Positions 9,101 through 16,279 of a stretch of DNA of 32,718 nt are shown here, piece by piece. A program made the position numbers and the translations under genes. The stretch is from NCBI GenBank assembly GCA_964600685.1, contig CAZRKU010000030.1, positions 1-32,718 of the forward strand, given 5' to 3'. Numbering within the stretch: the stretch's first letter is position 1; every line of letters starts with the position of its first letter. A model generated the notes under the pieces. That model was not told where the DNA came from. It did no database searches and saw only the letters and a list, made by a program, of their open reading frames with translations. The stretch comes from TMP-24 sp964600685. GTDB lineage: Bacteria > Pseudomonadota > Alphaproteobacteria > Rhodobacterales > Rhodobacteraceae.

Positions 9101-9538
9101 TCAGGGAAATGAAAACCGCGCGACAACGCGGCGCAACCAGGGATCGGAGAACGGGCTTTCCCGAACGCCGTGCCCGCTGTAGGCATGAATGAACGCGGGA
9201 TCGGCGCCGACTCTCGCCACCAACCCAAGGTGCTTTGCGACCGATCCTTCGCGCATCCGGAACAATACGACTTGCCCTGCGGCCAGAGACTCCGCCGCGC
9301 CGCAAGGATGCAGATGCCGCAACGCCGCCTGCCACAGGCGTTCCTCTCCGCCCGGTTCAGACCAATCAGCCGTGTAGGCCGGAACATCCTCTGGCTCCCG
9401 GCCATAAAGGTCGCGCCAGACTCCTCGCAGCAAACCCAGACAGTCGGTTCCCGCACCCCTCACCGACCCCTGATGGCAATAGGGCGTGCCGATCCACCGG
9501 CGAGCGATCGAGACAATCTCATCTGATGCGACGGTCAT
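9101..9538 (-). CDS. GTA gp14, NlpC/P60 cell-wall peptidase
   Basis: This 145-aa NlpC/P60 cysteine peptidase is carried at the tail tip to open recipient peptidoglycan. The catalytic Cys33 is in GTDCLGL, His103 in AKHLGLV, and a third polar residue is His118 in FIHAYSG, so the triad is complete. Family length is about 145-150 aa, so it is full length. It overlaps the end of gp13 by 4 bp and precedes gp15 by 13 bp, the usual order hub, peptidase, tip. No signal peptide is visible, which fits a structural particle component. Confidence 0.95.
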   Translation of the reverse strand: MTVASDEIVSIARRWIGTPYCHQGSVRGAGTDCLGLLRGVWRDLYGREPEDVPAYTADWSEPGGEERLWQAALRHLHPCGAAESLAAGQVVLFRMREGSVAKHLGLVARVGADPAFIHAYSGHGVRESPFSDPWLRRVVARFSFP

Positions 9539-10425
9539 CCCTGCAAACTTCCTCCGTCATTGACACCGGACCTCGCCGGGAAGGACATGAGCCAGTCCTC
9601 GCCGGGAATGGACGGGAACCCCCGAAAGTTGACGAAATTCGCGAACTTGATCTGGCAGGTGTCCTTCCGCTTGTCGCAACCCGCTTCCAGCCGGACCATG
9701 TCACCCGCCCGTGGCTCGACGCCAAGCGCCTGCCACAATTCGACCTGACGCGCACCTGATAGTGCAAGGCGATCGTTCTTGATCATCCCGACAAGTCCGG
9801 CGGCCAGGCCGCTCAAAACCCGAAAACGCCCCTTTTCAAAGAACCGGTCATCATAGCCCGGCACAGCTGCAAAATCGAAAACCCTTGCACCCGCAACCTT
9901 TTCGACAGTTCGCTCATCGCTGTAGCCCGGCTGGTTCAGATCAAAGCCGCAAGCCCCGTCACCCAGAACAGCGGAACAGCGCGCCTGATAAATGCGCCCC
10001 GTTGGCTGGTTCAGAACCTCCGAAAGGCCCCGCAACTCCGCCGTGAATGATCCACCGGATCGCGTGATCTCTCCCAGCGTGCCGCGAAACTGCAACGCCC
10101 GCAGTTCAGTATCAGCCCAATTGACAAGCCAGCCCCTGACCTCCGCGCCATCATAACGACCCGCCAGAATGTCCTCTTCATTGATGGCGTCCGATCGCAG
10201 CACACCGAACGCCTCGCTGTTGTCGACCGAAAGCCCGGTCCCCATCTGCAACGCCTTGGCCGTCAGCCCGGTATCGGCGCGAAAAATCACCCCGCCGAAC
10301 TCCAGATCCCGGTCGTGATCGGTAAAGCCCATCACCCGGCCATCCCTGCGCGTCAACGCGAATGCCCGCGCCAGGGTGGTCGTGCCGGACGCCAGATGCG
10401 CCTTCAGTTCCGGCGAGTAGTTCAC
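9535..10425 (-). CDS. GTA gp13, tail hub protein (DUF2163)
   Basis: This 296-aa protein is of the DUF2163 / phage conserved hypothetical BR0599 type. It starts MNYSPELKAHLASGTTTLARAF, with the family motif RRDGRVMGFTDHDRDL at 27-41. It forms the hub linking the distal tail ring to the tip. Four cysteines stand in two pairs: Cys150 and Cys159 (ARCSAVLGDGACG), and Cys250 and Cys257 (GCDKRKDTC). In lambda gpL and, as I recall, in the RcGTA hub, four such cysteines bind an iron-sulfur cluster, so a cluster is likely here too (inference). It overlaps gp12 by 4 bp (ATGA) and gp14 by 4 bp. Confidence 0.93.
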   Translation of the reverse strand: MNYSPELKAHLASGTTTLARAFALTRRDGRVMGFTDHDRDLEFGGVIFRADTGLTAKALQMGTGLSVDNSEAFGVLRSDAINEEDILAGRYDGAEVRGWLVNWADTELRALQFRGTLGEITRSGGSFTAELRGLSEVLNQPTGRIYQARCSAVLGDGACGFDLNQPGYSDERTVEKVAGARVFDFAAVPGYDDRFFEKGRFRVLSGLAAGLVGMIKNDRLALSGARQVELWQALGVEPRAGDMVRLEAGCDKRKDTCQIKFANFVNFRGFPSIPGEDWLMSFPARSGVNDGGSLQG

Positions 10426-11054
10426 AACCGCACCTCCACCACCGGAACCTGTGGCACATCGCCTGCCTGAAAGGACGCGACCGACACCTGAATGCGGTCC
10501 GTGTCGAACCGCACGGGCACGTCGAACTCGAACCCCGCCGTCACCTGCTCACCCGCAGCGGGCGGGGTCAGAAACGTGATGGTTCCGTCGGCCCCGTCGA
10601 CCTGGTAGTGCAACCCTTCCTGCACCTCGTCCCCCTGCAGCCCTACCCGCACGGTTCCCTGAACCGGTTTCGTGATGCGCCGCACCTGTGAGGAAGGACC
10701 GGAGCGATAGGTCTTCTGCAGCGTGAATGCTGCTTTCACCCCGTCGCCAACACCGATCAGCTGATCGCCATATCCGACGATTGCCGAGGAGCGGCAGCTC
10801 TTGTAGTCTGCCCAGTCCCTCCAGCGGAAGGCGTGCAACTGACCCTGACGCGCCTCGAAGAAGGCGATCAACTCCTCGATGTCGTCCAGACTGCGCAGAC
10901 TGACCCCCGCGTCATACCGGCGCCGTGCTTCCGCCCACGGGGTGTTGCGCTCCTCAAATCCGTTGGCAAGCGTAACGACCTCGGTTCTCCGCTCCGGCCC
11001 GCCGACCGAGCCAAAGGAGAAATTTGCGGGAAACCGCACTTCGTGAAAAGCCAT
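10422..11054 (-). CDS. GTA gp12, distal tail protein (DUF2460)
   Basis: This 210-aa protein of the DUF2460 / TIGR02217 family starts MAFHEVRFPANFSFGSVGGPERRTE with the signature PWAEARRRYDAGVSLRSLDDIEELIAFFEARQGQLHAFRWRDWADYKSC (residues about 39-88). It forms the distal-tail ring below the tube in GTA and siphovirus tails. Length agrees with the family (about 205-215 aa). It starts 7 bp after the gp11 stop and overlaps gp13 by 4 bp. No anomalies were seen. Confidence 0.95.
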   Translation of the reverse strand: MAFHEVRFPANFSFGSVGGPERRTEVVTLANGFEERNTPWAEARRRYDAGVSLRSLDDIEELIAFFEARQGQLHAFRWRDWADYKSCRSSAIVGYGDQLIGVGDGVKAAFTLQKTYRSGPSSQVRRITKPVQGTVRVGLQGDEVQEGLHYQVDGADGTITFLTPPAAGEQVTAGFEFDVPVRFDTDRIQVSVASFQAGDVPQVPVVEVRL

Positions 11055-11061
11055 ACTTCCC

Positions 11062-11742
11062 TCACCTGTTTCTGTCGCCGCGTGCCAGCGCCCGTGCCAT
11101 CTGCGCCGCTATCTGGCTTTGACTGCGTTCAAATCCCTTCACATCAGGCGTCGTGACATTGACAGTCACATTGACCGCCCTTGCCCCCGCGCCAGAGGTC
11201 TGAACCCCGAGCCGCCCGTCCGCACCGCGTGCCAGCGGCATGATTGCCTCGGGTCCGGCTTCGCCCATCAGACCTCGTCCACCGCGCATGGGGAACATGG
11301 TGGGCTGGCTGACAACGCCGCCGCGCGCGAAGGGCATCACGCGCCCCTGCGCGAAGCCTGCCCCGTTCGCGAACGGGAAAATCCCGCTCAACATCCCGTT
11401 CATCCCCTGGGCAATTGCGCCGCCGACCGCATTCTGGATCGGTCGCATGGCCACGTTGTAGACATTGTCGATGATCGACTGGCCAACCGACTTCAGCGCG
11501 TCCGACAGTTTCATCCCGTCAAAGATCAGCCCGTCGAAGGCCGACCGCAGCCCGCGCCCAATTCCCAGAGACAATGTGTTCACCTCGCGCGAGGTGAAGG
11601 TCATGCTGTCCTTCATGCGGACCAGCTCATTGTCGAAGGCTGCCGCCATCGCCTGCGCGCCACCAAGCGACTGCTCCAGCGCGGCAACCTGCGCGGCCAG
11701 TCCGTCGATGCCGTCGTTGCCGAAACCTCTATCTTCCGCCAT
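11062..11742 (-). CDS. GTA gp11, short tape measure protein
   Basis: At 226 aa this is very short for a tape measure protein, as in other GTAs, and fits a short tail. An N-terminal helical stretch (LAAQVAALEQSLGGAQAMAAAFDNEL) is followed by a Gly/Ala-rich amphipathic middle and the conserved C-terminal tape-measure block (FARGGVVSQPTMFPM, then GLMGEAGPEAIMPLARG). The ATG at 11742 has AGAGGA five bases upstream and fits family length; in-frame codons back to 11790 are not supported. It overlaps gp10.1 by 14 bp, which suggests translational coupling between assembly chaperone and tape measure. Confidence 0.92.
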   Translation of the reverse strand: MAEDRGFGNDGIDGLAAQVAALEQSLGGAQAMAAAFDNELVRMKDSMTFTSREVNTLSLGIGRGLRSAFDGLIFDGMKLSDALKSVGQSIIDNVYNVAMRPIQNAVGGAIAQGMNGMLSGIFPFANGAGFAQGRVMPFARGGVVSQPTMFPMRGGRGLMGEAGPEAIMPLARGADGRLGVQTSGAGARAVNVTVNVTTPDVKGFERSQSQIAAQMARALARGDRNR

Positions 11743-11944
11743 CGTTCCTCTCACTTTCGCAATCCGGCCAGGCCGCACGCAAAGCATCAAGTTGGGTCCG
11801 CCCCATGGGTCTTGCTTCCACCCGGTCGCCCAACATCAGCCACAGCTCCGACGGCGTCAGCTTCCAGAACTCGTCCGGCATCAGGCGCAACCCTGAAAAT
11901 CCCGCCTGCATCAGCCCCGGCCAATCAAGCTTTCGTGCCGTCAC
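11729..11944 (-). CDS. GTA gp10.1, phage tail assembly chaperone (TAC_6-like)
   Basis: This is a 71-aa protein with the family pattern LDWPGLMQAGFSGLRLMPDEFWKLTPSELWLMLG (residues 6-39), typical of the TIGR02216 / tail assembly chaperone family. It probably guards the hydrophobic tape measure during tail building. The start is GTG at 11944, in a GTGA overlap with the gp10 stop. The stop lies 14 bp inside gp11. Placed between tail tube and tape measure, gp10 plus gp10.1 correspond to the G and GT pair of siphoviruses, but here they are two separate overlapping genes and need no ribosomal frameshift. Confidence 0.88.
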   Translation of the reverse strand: MTARKLDWPGLMQAGFSGLRLMPDEFWKLTPSELWLMLGDRVEARPMGRTQLDALRAAWPDCESERNDGGR

Positions 11945-12264
11945 CCCTGCACCCCCGTCACCGCAAACGCCCGCGCGAGCAATTCGGCTGCAGCCCGAAC
12001 AGCAGCCATCGGGCCACCTTCGATTTCCGCCAAACGCAGGTCTTCCGCCGTGCCGCGCCAGCCGCCGCCACGCAACCCCGCGACCAGCACAAGGATCACA
12101 TCCCGCGCCGACATCCGCCCGCTCTCGAACCGTTCGGCAATTTCCATGAGCGAACCAGCCTCCAGACCGGCCTCAAGTTCCGCCAGCGCGCCCAATGTCA
12201 GCTTCGCCACCAGCGGCGCTCCGTCCAGCGTCACCGCAACTTCTCCGGCCCAGGGATTTACCAT
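11941..12264 (-). CDS. GTA gp10, tail assembly chaperone family protein
   Basis: This 107-aa GTA_gp10 family protein (PF11836-type) has the start MVNPWAGEVAVTLDGAP and middle LTLGALAELEAGLEAGSLMEIAERFESG. It has no membrane segment. It probably assists tail tube or tape measure assembly. Its ATG overlaps the gp9 stop by one base (TGATG) and its stop overlaps the gp10.1 start by 4 bp, so both junctions favour coupled translation. Confidence 0.92.
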   Translation of the reverse strand: MVNPWAGEVAVTLDGAPLVAKLTLGALAELEAGLEAGSLMEIAERFESGRMSARDVILVLVAGLRGGGWRGTAEDLRLAEIEGGPMAAVRAAAELLARAFAVTGVQG

Positions 12265-12677
12265 CAGATCGCCGTGAAGGTCAGGACGCCGGCCGAAGCA
12301 AGGCTCAGTTCATAGGTCGCCTCGCCATTGTAACTGCCCGCATATTCGATCGCGGTAATCTGGAACGGCCCCTCCACGATGCCGAAATCCGGAATGATCA
12401 CCTGAAAGCTCTCAACCGTTCCGGCGAAGAATATCTGCCGTGCCCGGTCGTCGGTGTTGGCATCCACAAAGACACCCGACCCGGATACACTCGCCGACCG
12501 CACCCCCGCGCCCGAAAGAAGCTCGCGCCAGCCGCCCTGACTTTCCAGGCTGGTGACATCGACCGTTTCGGCGTTGAAGCTGATCCGTGTCGCTCTCAGG
12601 CCGGCAATCGTGGCAAATGCCCCGCCACCGGTCAGGTCGAGTTTGATCAGCAGATCCTTGCCGTTCTGCGCAACCAT
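12264..12677 (-). CDS. GTA gp9, major tail tube protein
   Basis: This 137-aa tail tube protein is of the TP901-1/phage_tail_2 family (VAQNGKDLLIKLDL, then FNAETVDVTSLESQGGWRELLSGAGVRSASVSGSGVF, ending YELSLASAGVLTFTAI). It forms hexameric rings of the tail. The ATG at 12677 is preferred: CGGAGAA stands 6-12 bases upstream, and the resulting length equals the usual 135-140 aa. The 13 extra codons back to 12716 look non-coding. The gene has a longer upstream spacer (81 bp after gp8) than its neighbours and its own good ribosome site, which suits a protein made in high copy. Confidence 0.93.
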   Translation of the reverse strand: MVAQNGKDLLIKLDLTGGGAFATIAGLRATRISFNAETVDVTSLESQGGWRELLSGAGVRSASVSGSGVFVDANTDDRARQIFFAGTVESFQVIIPDFGIVEGPFQITAIEYAGSYNGEATYELSLASAGVLTFTAI

Positions 12678-12758
12678 GTCATTTCTCCGATTTGTGATAG
12701 ATTTGACCAGGCTCACGCTGTTCTGGTCGACTGTCCGTGCGGCTGGTGAAAATCATGA

Positions 12759-13166
12759 CTAGTCCTCTACCCGTGCGCGAAAAAGCAGGTCGATGCGGCG
12801 CACGTCTGCCTCCTCTACCCGCCGCGCCCGGCCACGCAGAAACCACAGCCCCACCAATCGGCCTCGAGCCATGATCAATGTCGCACCGGTCAGTGCGTCC
12901 GACACCGCCGCCGCCACGGACTTTGCATTCTGAAAACCCGCTTCGTCCGTGACGACGGAGACGGAGAATTCGTGAAACGCCCCCCGCACCGCCTGGGCCG
13001 AAGCATCGCGCACAACCTCCGGCCCGATGGAGACATAGGTGCCAACCGCGGTGCCAGGTGGCACGGCGTCATAGATCGCGCCGCCGACAAGTGCTTCCAG
13101 CGCCGTATCCGCCATCAACCGCTGATAGATCGCCGCCTGCAGGGCTGCCGCCACACCATAACTCAT
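12759..13166 (-). CDS. GTA gp8, tail terminator/completion protein (DUF3168)
   Basis: This 135-aa DUF3168 protein starts MSYGVAAALQAAIYQRLMADTALEALVGGAIYDAVPPGT and has the family block YVSIGPEVVRDASAQAVRGAFHEFSVSVV. It caps the tail and joins it to the head. It overlaps gp7 by 4 bp (ATGA). Length is normal for the family (about 130-140 aa). Confidence 0.92.
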   Translation of the reverse strand: MSYGVAAALQAAIYQRLMADTALEALVGGAIYDAVPPGTAVGTYVSIGPEVVRDASAQAVRGAFHEFSVSVVTDEAGFQNAKSVAAAVSDALTGATLIMARGRLVGLWFLRGRARRVEEADVRRIDLLFRARVED

Positions 13167-13501
13167 GACAGCACCTCCTCGGTCGCATAACAGGTCAGAT
13201 AGTGGCCCGCCGCATCACCCTCGGTCACGGCGGTGATCCGCAAAAGCCGCGCCCCGTCCCGAAAGCGCTGTTCTGGCCGCGGCCGCGACGGCGCACCATG
13301 CGGCGCGCCCCGCACCGTGACCCGGAAACTGACGGCAGAGACGGTGACGGACTCCCCCGCCCGCTCCCGCCCGGTGACCGGCTCAACCGCCGCCCAGAGC
13401 GTGCCTTTCGCGACCCAGACCAGGCTGAACCCGCCGGCACCGTCCGGCACTCCTTGGGGCTCCTCCAGAACCAGCTTGCGTGTCAGACTCGGCGCTCTCA
13501 T
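13163..13501 (-). CDS. GTA gp7, head closure / head-tail joining protein
   Basis: This 112-aa protein is of the phage head-tail joining (H_T_join, PF05521) family: LTRKLVLEEPQGVPDGAGGFSLVWVAKGTLWAAVEP at 6-41 and RFRDGARLLRITAVTEGDAAGHYLTCYATEE at the C-terminus. It acts as stopper between the adaptor gp6 and tail terminator gp8. It overlaps both neighbours by 4 bp, so gp6-gp7-gp8 form a tightly coupled unit. Confidence 0.92.
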   Translation of the reverse strand: MRAPSLTRKLVLEEPQGVPDGAGGFSLVWVAKGTLWAAVEPVTGRERAGESVTVSAVSFRVTVRGAPHGAPSRPRPEQRFRDGARLLRITAVTEGDAAGHYLTCYATEEVLS

Positions 13502-14097
13502 GCCGCGCCTCCGCCCAGCACCCGCACCGTGCGCCAGCGCTCGATCAGCGCCATCACCCCGAACGGCAACGCCGTCGACCGTTCGCCCCCTTCGTGGCGG
13601 TTCTCATGGAACTGTGCCGCCAGCAGGAACACCGCCTGCGCAAGATCGACCGGCACGTCACTCCAGGCCGGGCCGAACCCTGCGGTGAACAGCACCTCAA
13701 CCGTCCCGTCCGACGGAACCGATGGCAGTGCCACCCCGGCGCCCACAAGTCGCGGGCGGTGACTGTCCTTGCGCAGCCGGTAAGCCGTGGGCGCGATCAC
13801 GTTCGGCACACCGGTCCCATCCCTGACCGTCACCGACAAGACAGCGCCGACCGGCGCGACCGGGATCGCCTGCGCCTCGCCATCCCGCCAGCCGTTCAAC
13901 GTCAGAAGGAAGTCCCGCGCGATCAGCGCCTTGCCGATCCGCCCCTCGATTGCCGCCAGCGCCGCCCTGAGATACCCTTCGGCCAGCGCATCCTGCACCC
14001 CATCGTCCGCGAACCCGGTTCCCAGCCGCAGATGGTCCTTGAATTCCTGAATGGGCAGCGCCGTCGCGGGCACCGTCGTCTGCTCTGTCAGCACCAT
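13498..14097 (-). CDS. GTA gp6, head-tail connector (adaptor) protein
   Basis: This 199-aa phage head-tail connector (TIGR02215 / gp6-like) has helices near the N-terminus (IQEFKDHLRLGTGFADDGVQDALAEGYLRAALAAIEGRIGKALI, residues about 17-60) and the C-terminal VPVDLAQAVFLLAAQFHENRH helix. It binds under the portal. The start ATG at 14097 is the first codon that fits; 136 bp separate it from gp5, the longest gap inside the GTA structural genes, and that gap holds two adjacent hairpins. Confidence 0.92.
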   Translation of the reverse strand: MVLTEQTTVPATALPIQEFKDHLRLGTGFADDGVQDALAEGYLRAALAAIEGRIGKALIARDFLLTLNGWRDGEAQAIPVAPVGAVLSVTVRDGTGVPNVIAPTAYRLRKDSHRPRLVGAGVALPSVPSDGTVEVLFTAGFGPAWSDVPVDLAQAVFLLAAQFHENRHEGGERSTALPFGVMALIERWRTVRVLGGGAA

Positions 14098-14190
14098 GGT
14101 TTTCTCCGGTTTCGATCTTGTCCGTCCTCCAGACGGGCGCGGGCCGGCCCAACATTGCTCGGACGGAGGGAGCAGCTAGACAATGAAAGA

Positions 14191-14223
14191 CAGGGCCCGC
14201 GCCCTGGGCGGGTCTCCCCGCCC
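14191..14223 (-). terminator. two adjacent hairpins between capsid gene gp5 and gp6 (possible attenuator or RNA stabiliser)
   Basis: On the minus-strand transcript, 11 nt after the gp5 stop, a perfect 7-bp stem (GGGCGGG/CCCGCCC, 4-nt loop, 14223-14206) is followed directly by a second hairpin (AGGGC/GCCCT with an outer C-G pair, 4-nt loop, 14206-14191) and then GTCTTTC. There is no long U-run, so complete termination is unlikely. Partial termination, or protection of upstream capsid mRNA, would both raise capsid output over the downstream genes. Confidence 0.5.
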
Positions 14224-14233
14224 ATTCGCACGA

Positions 14234-15430
14234 TCAGGAAGTTGCGAACTTCAGCAGTTTGACCGCGTTGAAGTCGGTCACATCGCCCCCCACGCGCTTG
14301 GACGCGTAGAAGAGGACATTCGGCTTGGCCGAGAAGGGATCGCGCAGAATGCGCAGATCCGGGCGTTCGGCCACCGTATAGCCCGCGTGGAAGTCACCGA
14401 ACGCAATGGCGTAGGCGTTGGCTCCGATATCAGGCATGTCCTCGGCAACCAGCACCGGATATCCCATCAGCCGCGACGGCTCGCCCAGCGCCAGCCCGTC
14501 GGACCACATGAAGCGGCCATCGGCGTCCTTCATCTTGCGCACGGCTCCGGCGGTCTTGGAGTTCATCAGGAAAGTGCCGTTGGCGCGATATTCCGCGCCC
14601 AGCGCATAGACCAGATCGACAATCGAATCCGATGCGTTGGTCGCCGCGAAGTCTGCCGCCGCACCGGTCGGGATATAGCCGAGCTGGCCCCAGACCCACG
14701 ATCCGTTGTCGATCTTGTTGTAGTTCAGAAAGCCCTTGGGCTTGTCCAGGCCATCGCCATTGATGAAGGCGGCGGCCTCCGAACGGGCGAACTTGTTCGC
14801 GATCCGCTCCGCCAGCCAGCCTTCGACATCGAAGGCCGCATCATCCAGCAGGCGCTGGCTGGCCTTCGGCAGGGCGGCCAGTTCATGCAGCTTGATCGAA
14901 ATGCGCTCCAGCGTCGGCGTCGTGGTTTCGCCGAAGGCCGCCAGTTCGGTCGCCCAGCCCGAGCCAAGGTCGGTCCGGTCGATCACGACATCAAAAGAAC
15001 CGCTTTCCACGTTGACGACATTCGCCACCGCCCGGACCGAAACCGCCGAGCGCAGCACACCCTGGATACGCTCCGCCATCTCCGGGTTGATCAGATAGCC
15101 GCCATCGGCGCTGACGGCAGTGTTCATCGCCTTGGCCTCAAGGCTCAACCCGCGCAGGCCGTCATCCTCGCCCGAGCGCAGATAGGCCCCGATCGCCTTC
15201 TTGTGCACCGGCTCCTCGTGATGAGCCGCAGAAAGCACCGGGCGCCCGGTCGCATAAGATTTCCGATCCAGCATGGTCAGTCGCTCTTCCTGTTGTTGAA
15301 ACTTCGATTTCAGATCGTCCTGAAAGCCATTGAATTCACGAATGAATGTAGAAAATGCGGCCTTCACGTCCTGGGCCGGAGCATCGGACAAGCCTTCCCC
15401 GGCCCGAGAGTTCCCCTCGGTTTTCGTCAT
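14234..15430 (-). CDS. GTA gp5, major capsid protein (HK97 fold)
   Basis: This 398-aa HK97-type major capsid protein makes up the GTA head. Residues 1-100 are a charged coiled-coil delta region (FIREFNGFQDDLKSKFQQQEERLTMLD) removed by the gp4 protease during maturation. The capsid domain follows (SADGGYLINPEMAERIQGVLR, then ELHELAALPKASQRLLDDAAFDVEGWLAERI). The ATG at 15430 is preferred: GAGG stands 8 bases upstream and the length matches the R. capsulatus protein as I recall it. The in-frame ATG at 15436 and GTG at 15439 sit too close to that site. It follows gp4 by 38 bp. Confidence 0.96.
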   Translation of the reverse strand: MTKTEGNSRAGEGLSDAPAQDVKAAFSTFIREFNGFQDDLKSKFQQQEERLTMLDRKSYATGRPVLSAAHHEEPVHKKAIGAYLRSGEDDGLRGLSLEAKAMNTAVSADGGYLINPEMAERIQGVLRSAVSVRAVANVVNVESGSFDVVIDRTDLGSGWATELAAFGETTTPTLERISIKLHELAALPKASQRLLDDAAFDVEGWLAERIANKFARSEAAAFINGDGLDKPKGFLNYNKIDNGSWVWGQLGYIPTGAAADFAATNASDSIVDLVYALGAEYRANGTFLMNSKTAGAVRKMKDADGRFMWSDGLALGEPSRLMGYPVLVAEDMPDIGANAYAIAFGDFHAGYTVAERPDLRILRDPFSAKPNVLFYASKRVGGDVTDFNAVKLLKFATS

Positions 15431-15468
15431 ACCCATCACCTCAAGTCAGGGGTTGCGTTCAGCCGGGC

Positions 15469-16026
15469 CTAAAGCCCCGCCAACCTCCGGCGCGCGTCCG
15501 CAACGGCCGCCGCCAGTTCCCGCAGGTCTTGCGCCAGGGTGGCATCCGCCTTGGCTCCGACCCGCGCCTGCGGAAGCATCGGGAAAGTCACCAGCGACAC
15601 TTCCCAAAGCTCCACCTCACGAAGAAGCCGCTGCCCCTTCGCATCCTTCTCCGCCGTGATCGTGCGATAGCCGATGGACAGACCGTCAATCGCCCCCGCC
15701 GCAATCAGCGCCGCAGCCTCCCGGCCCTTTTCCACTTCGGCAAGGATCCGGCCCCGGACCCACAGCCCCCTGCCATCCTCGCGGATCTCATCCCAGACCC
15801 CGATTGGCTGGGCCGGATCATGCTGCCACAGCATCTTGACCTGCCGCCCGTCGGCGCGCAGCCGATCGAGCGACTTCCGGTAAGCCCCGGACAGGACCAC
15901 ATCGCCGCCCTGATCCGTCACCCCGAACAGGGATGCATAGCCCGCGATCCTGCAGCCCTCCTCAACCGTCACAGCTTCGCCCAGCCGGCAGAATTTCATC
16001 TCCAGCCCGTAGTTCCAGTCCGCCAT
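15469..16026 (-). CDS. GTA gp4, prohead protease (HK97 family)
   Basis: This 185-aa serine protease of the phage prohead protease family (PF04586, U35/S78 type) trims the capsid delta domain. Candidate catalytic residues are His69 in KMLWQHDP and Ser117 in DGLSIGYR, both within conserved family motifs. The segment EVELWEVSLVTFPMLPQARV is also diagnostic. It starts 9 bp after the gp3.5 stop and is full length. Confidence 0.94.
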   Translation of the reverse strand: MADWNYGLEMKFCRLGEAVTVEEGCRIAGYASLFGVTDQGGDVVLSGAYRKSLDRLRADGRQVKMLWQHDPAQPIGVWDEIREDGRGLWVRGRILAEVEKGREAAALIAAGAIDGLSIGYRTITAEKDAKGQRLLREVELWEVSLVTFPMLPQARVGAKADATLAQDLRELAAAVADARRRLAGL

Positions 16027-16035
16027 CTTCGGCCC

Positions 16036-16278
16036 CTATTTCGGAGTGAACTGCAAAATCGACTGCACCGCCTGGCTCAGGATCACGCCGACGACGCCAA
16101 AAACCGTCATCCACAAGCGTTTTTCCACACCGAGAATCATCGCCTCGATCCGTTCCAGCCGCCGCTCGACCGTCTCGAACTGCAAGGACATGATCTTCTC
16201 GGTCGTCTCGAACCGGTGTTCATGGGCACATTCGAACGGCTCTTTCAGATAGCGCGACCCCACGCCCGGCCCCGCCAT
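16036..16278 (-). CDS. GTA gp3.5, small head-formation protein with C-terminal membrane-like helix
   Basis: This 80-aa protein corresponds in position and size to the R. capsulatus rcc01685-type GTA head formation protein between portal and protease. An N-terminal hydrophilic part is followed by a helical segment (LQFETVERRLERIEAMILGVEKRL, about residues 32-55) and one hydrophobic segment (WMTVFGVVGVILSQAVQSIL, 56-75). Coiled coil plus hydrophobic tail recalls small holin- or spanin-like proteins, but position and the known family argue for a role in head assembly. The start is 1 bp after the gp3 stop. The biochemical function is not established. Confidence 0.8.
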   Translation of the reverse strand: MAGPGVGSRYLKEPFECAHEHRFETTEKIMSLQFETVERRLERIEAMILGVEKRLWMTVFGVVGVILSQAVQSILQFTPK

Positions 16279-16279
16279 T

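Noticed and set aside
9088..9456. N-terminal extension of gp15 by 123 codons
   Set aside because: It runs through gp14 in another frame and has no tail-protein features; the family start and ribosome site are at 9087.
11941..12264. Programmed frameshift between gp10 and gp10.1 as in G/GT of lambda
   Set aside because: gp10.1 has its own GTG start in a 4-bp overlap and no slippery heptamer was seen near the gp10 end.
14183..15472. Long plus-strand ORF of 429 codons opposite gp5
   Set aside because: Antisense shadow of the capsid gene; composition is His/Arg/Gln-rich with no family pattern, as usual in GC-rich DNA.
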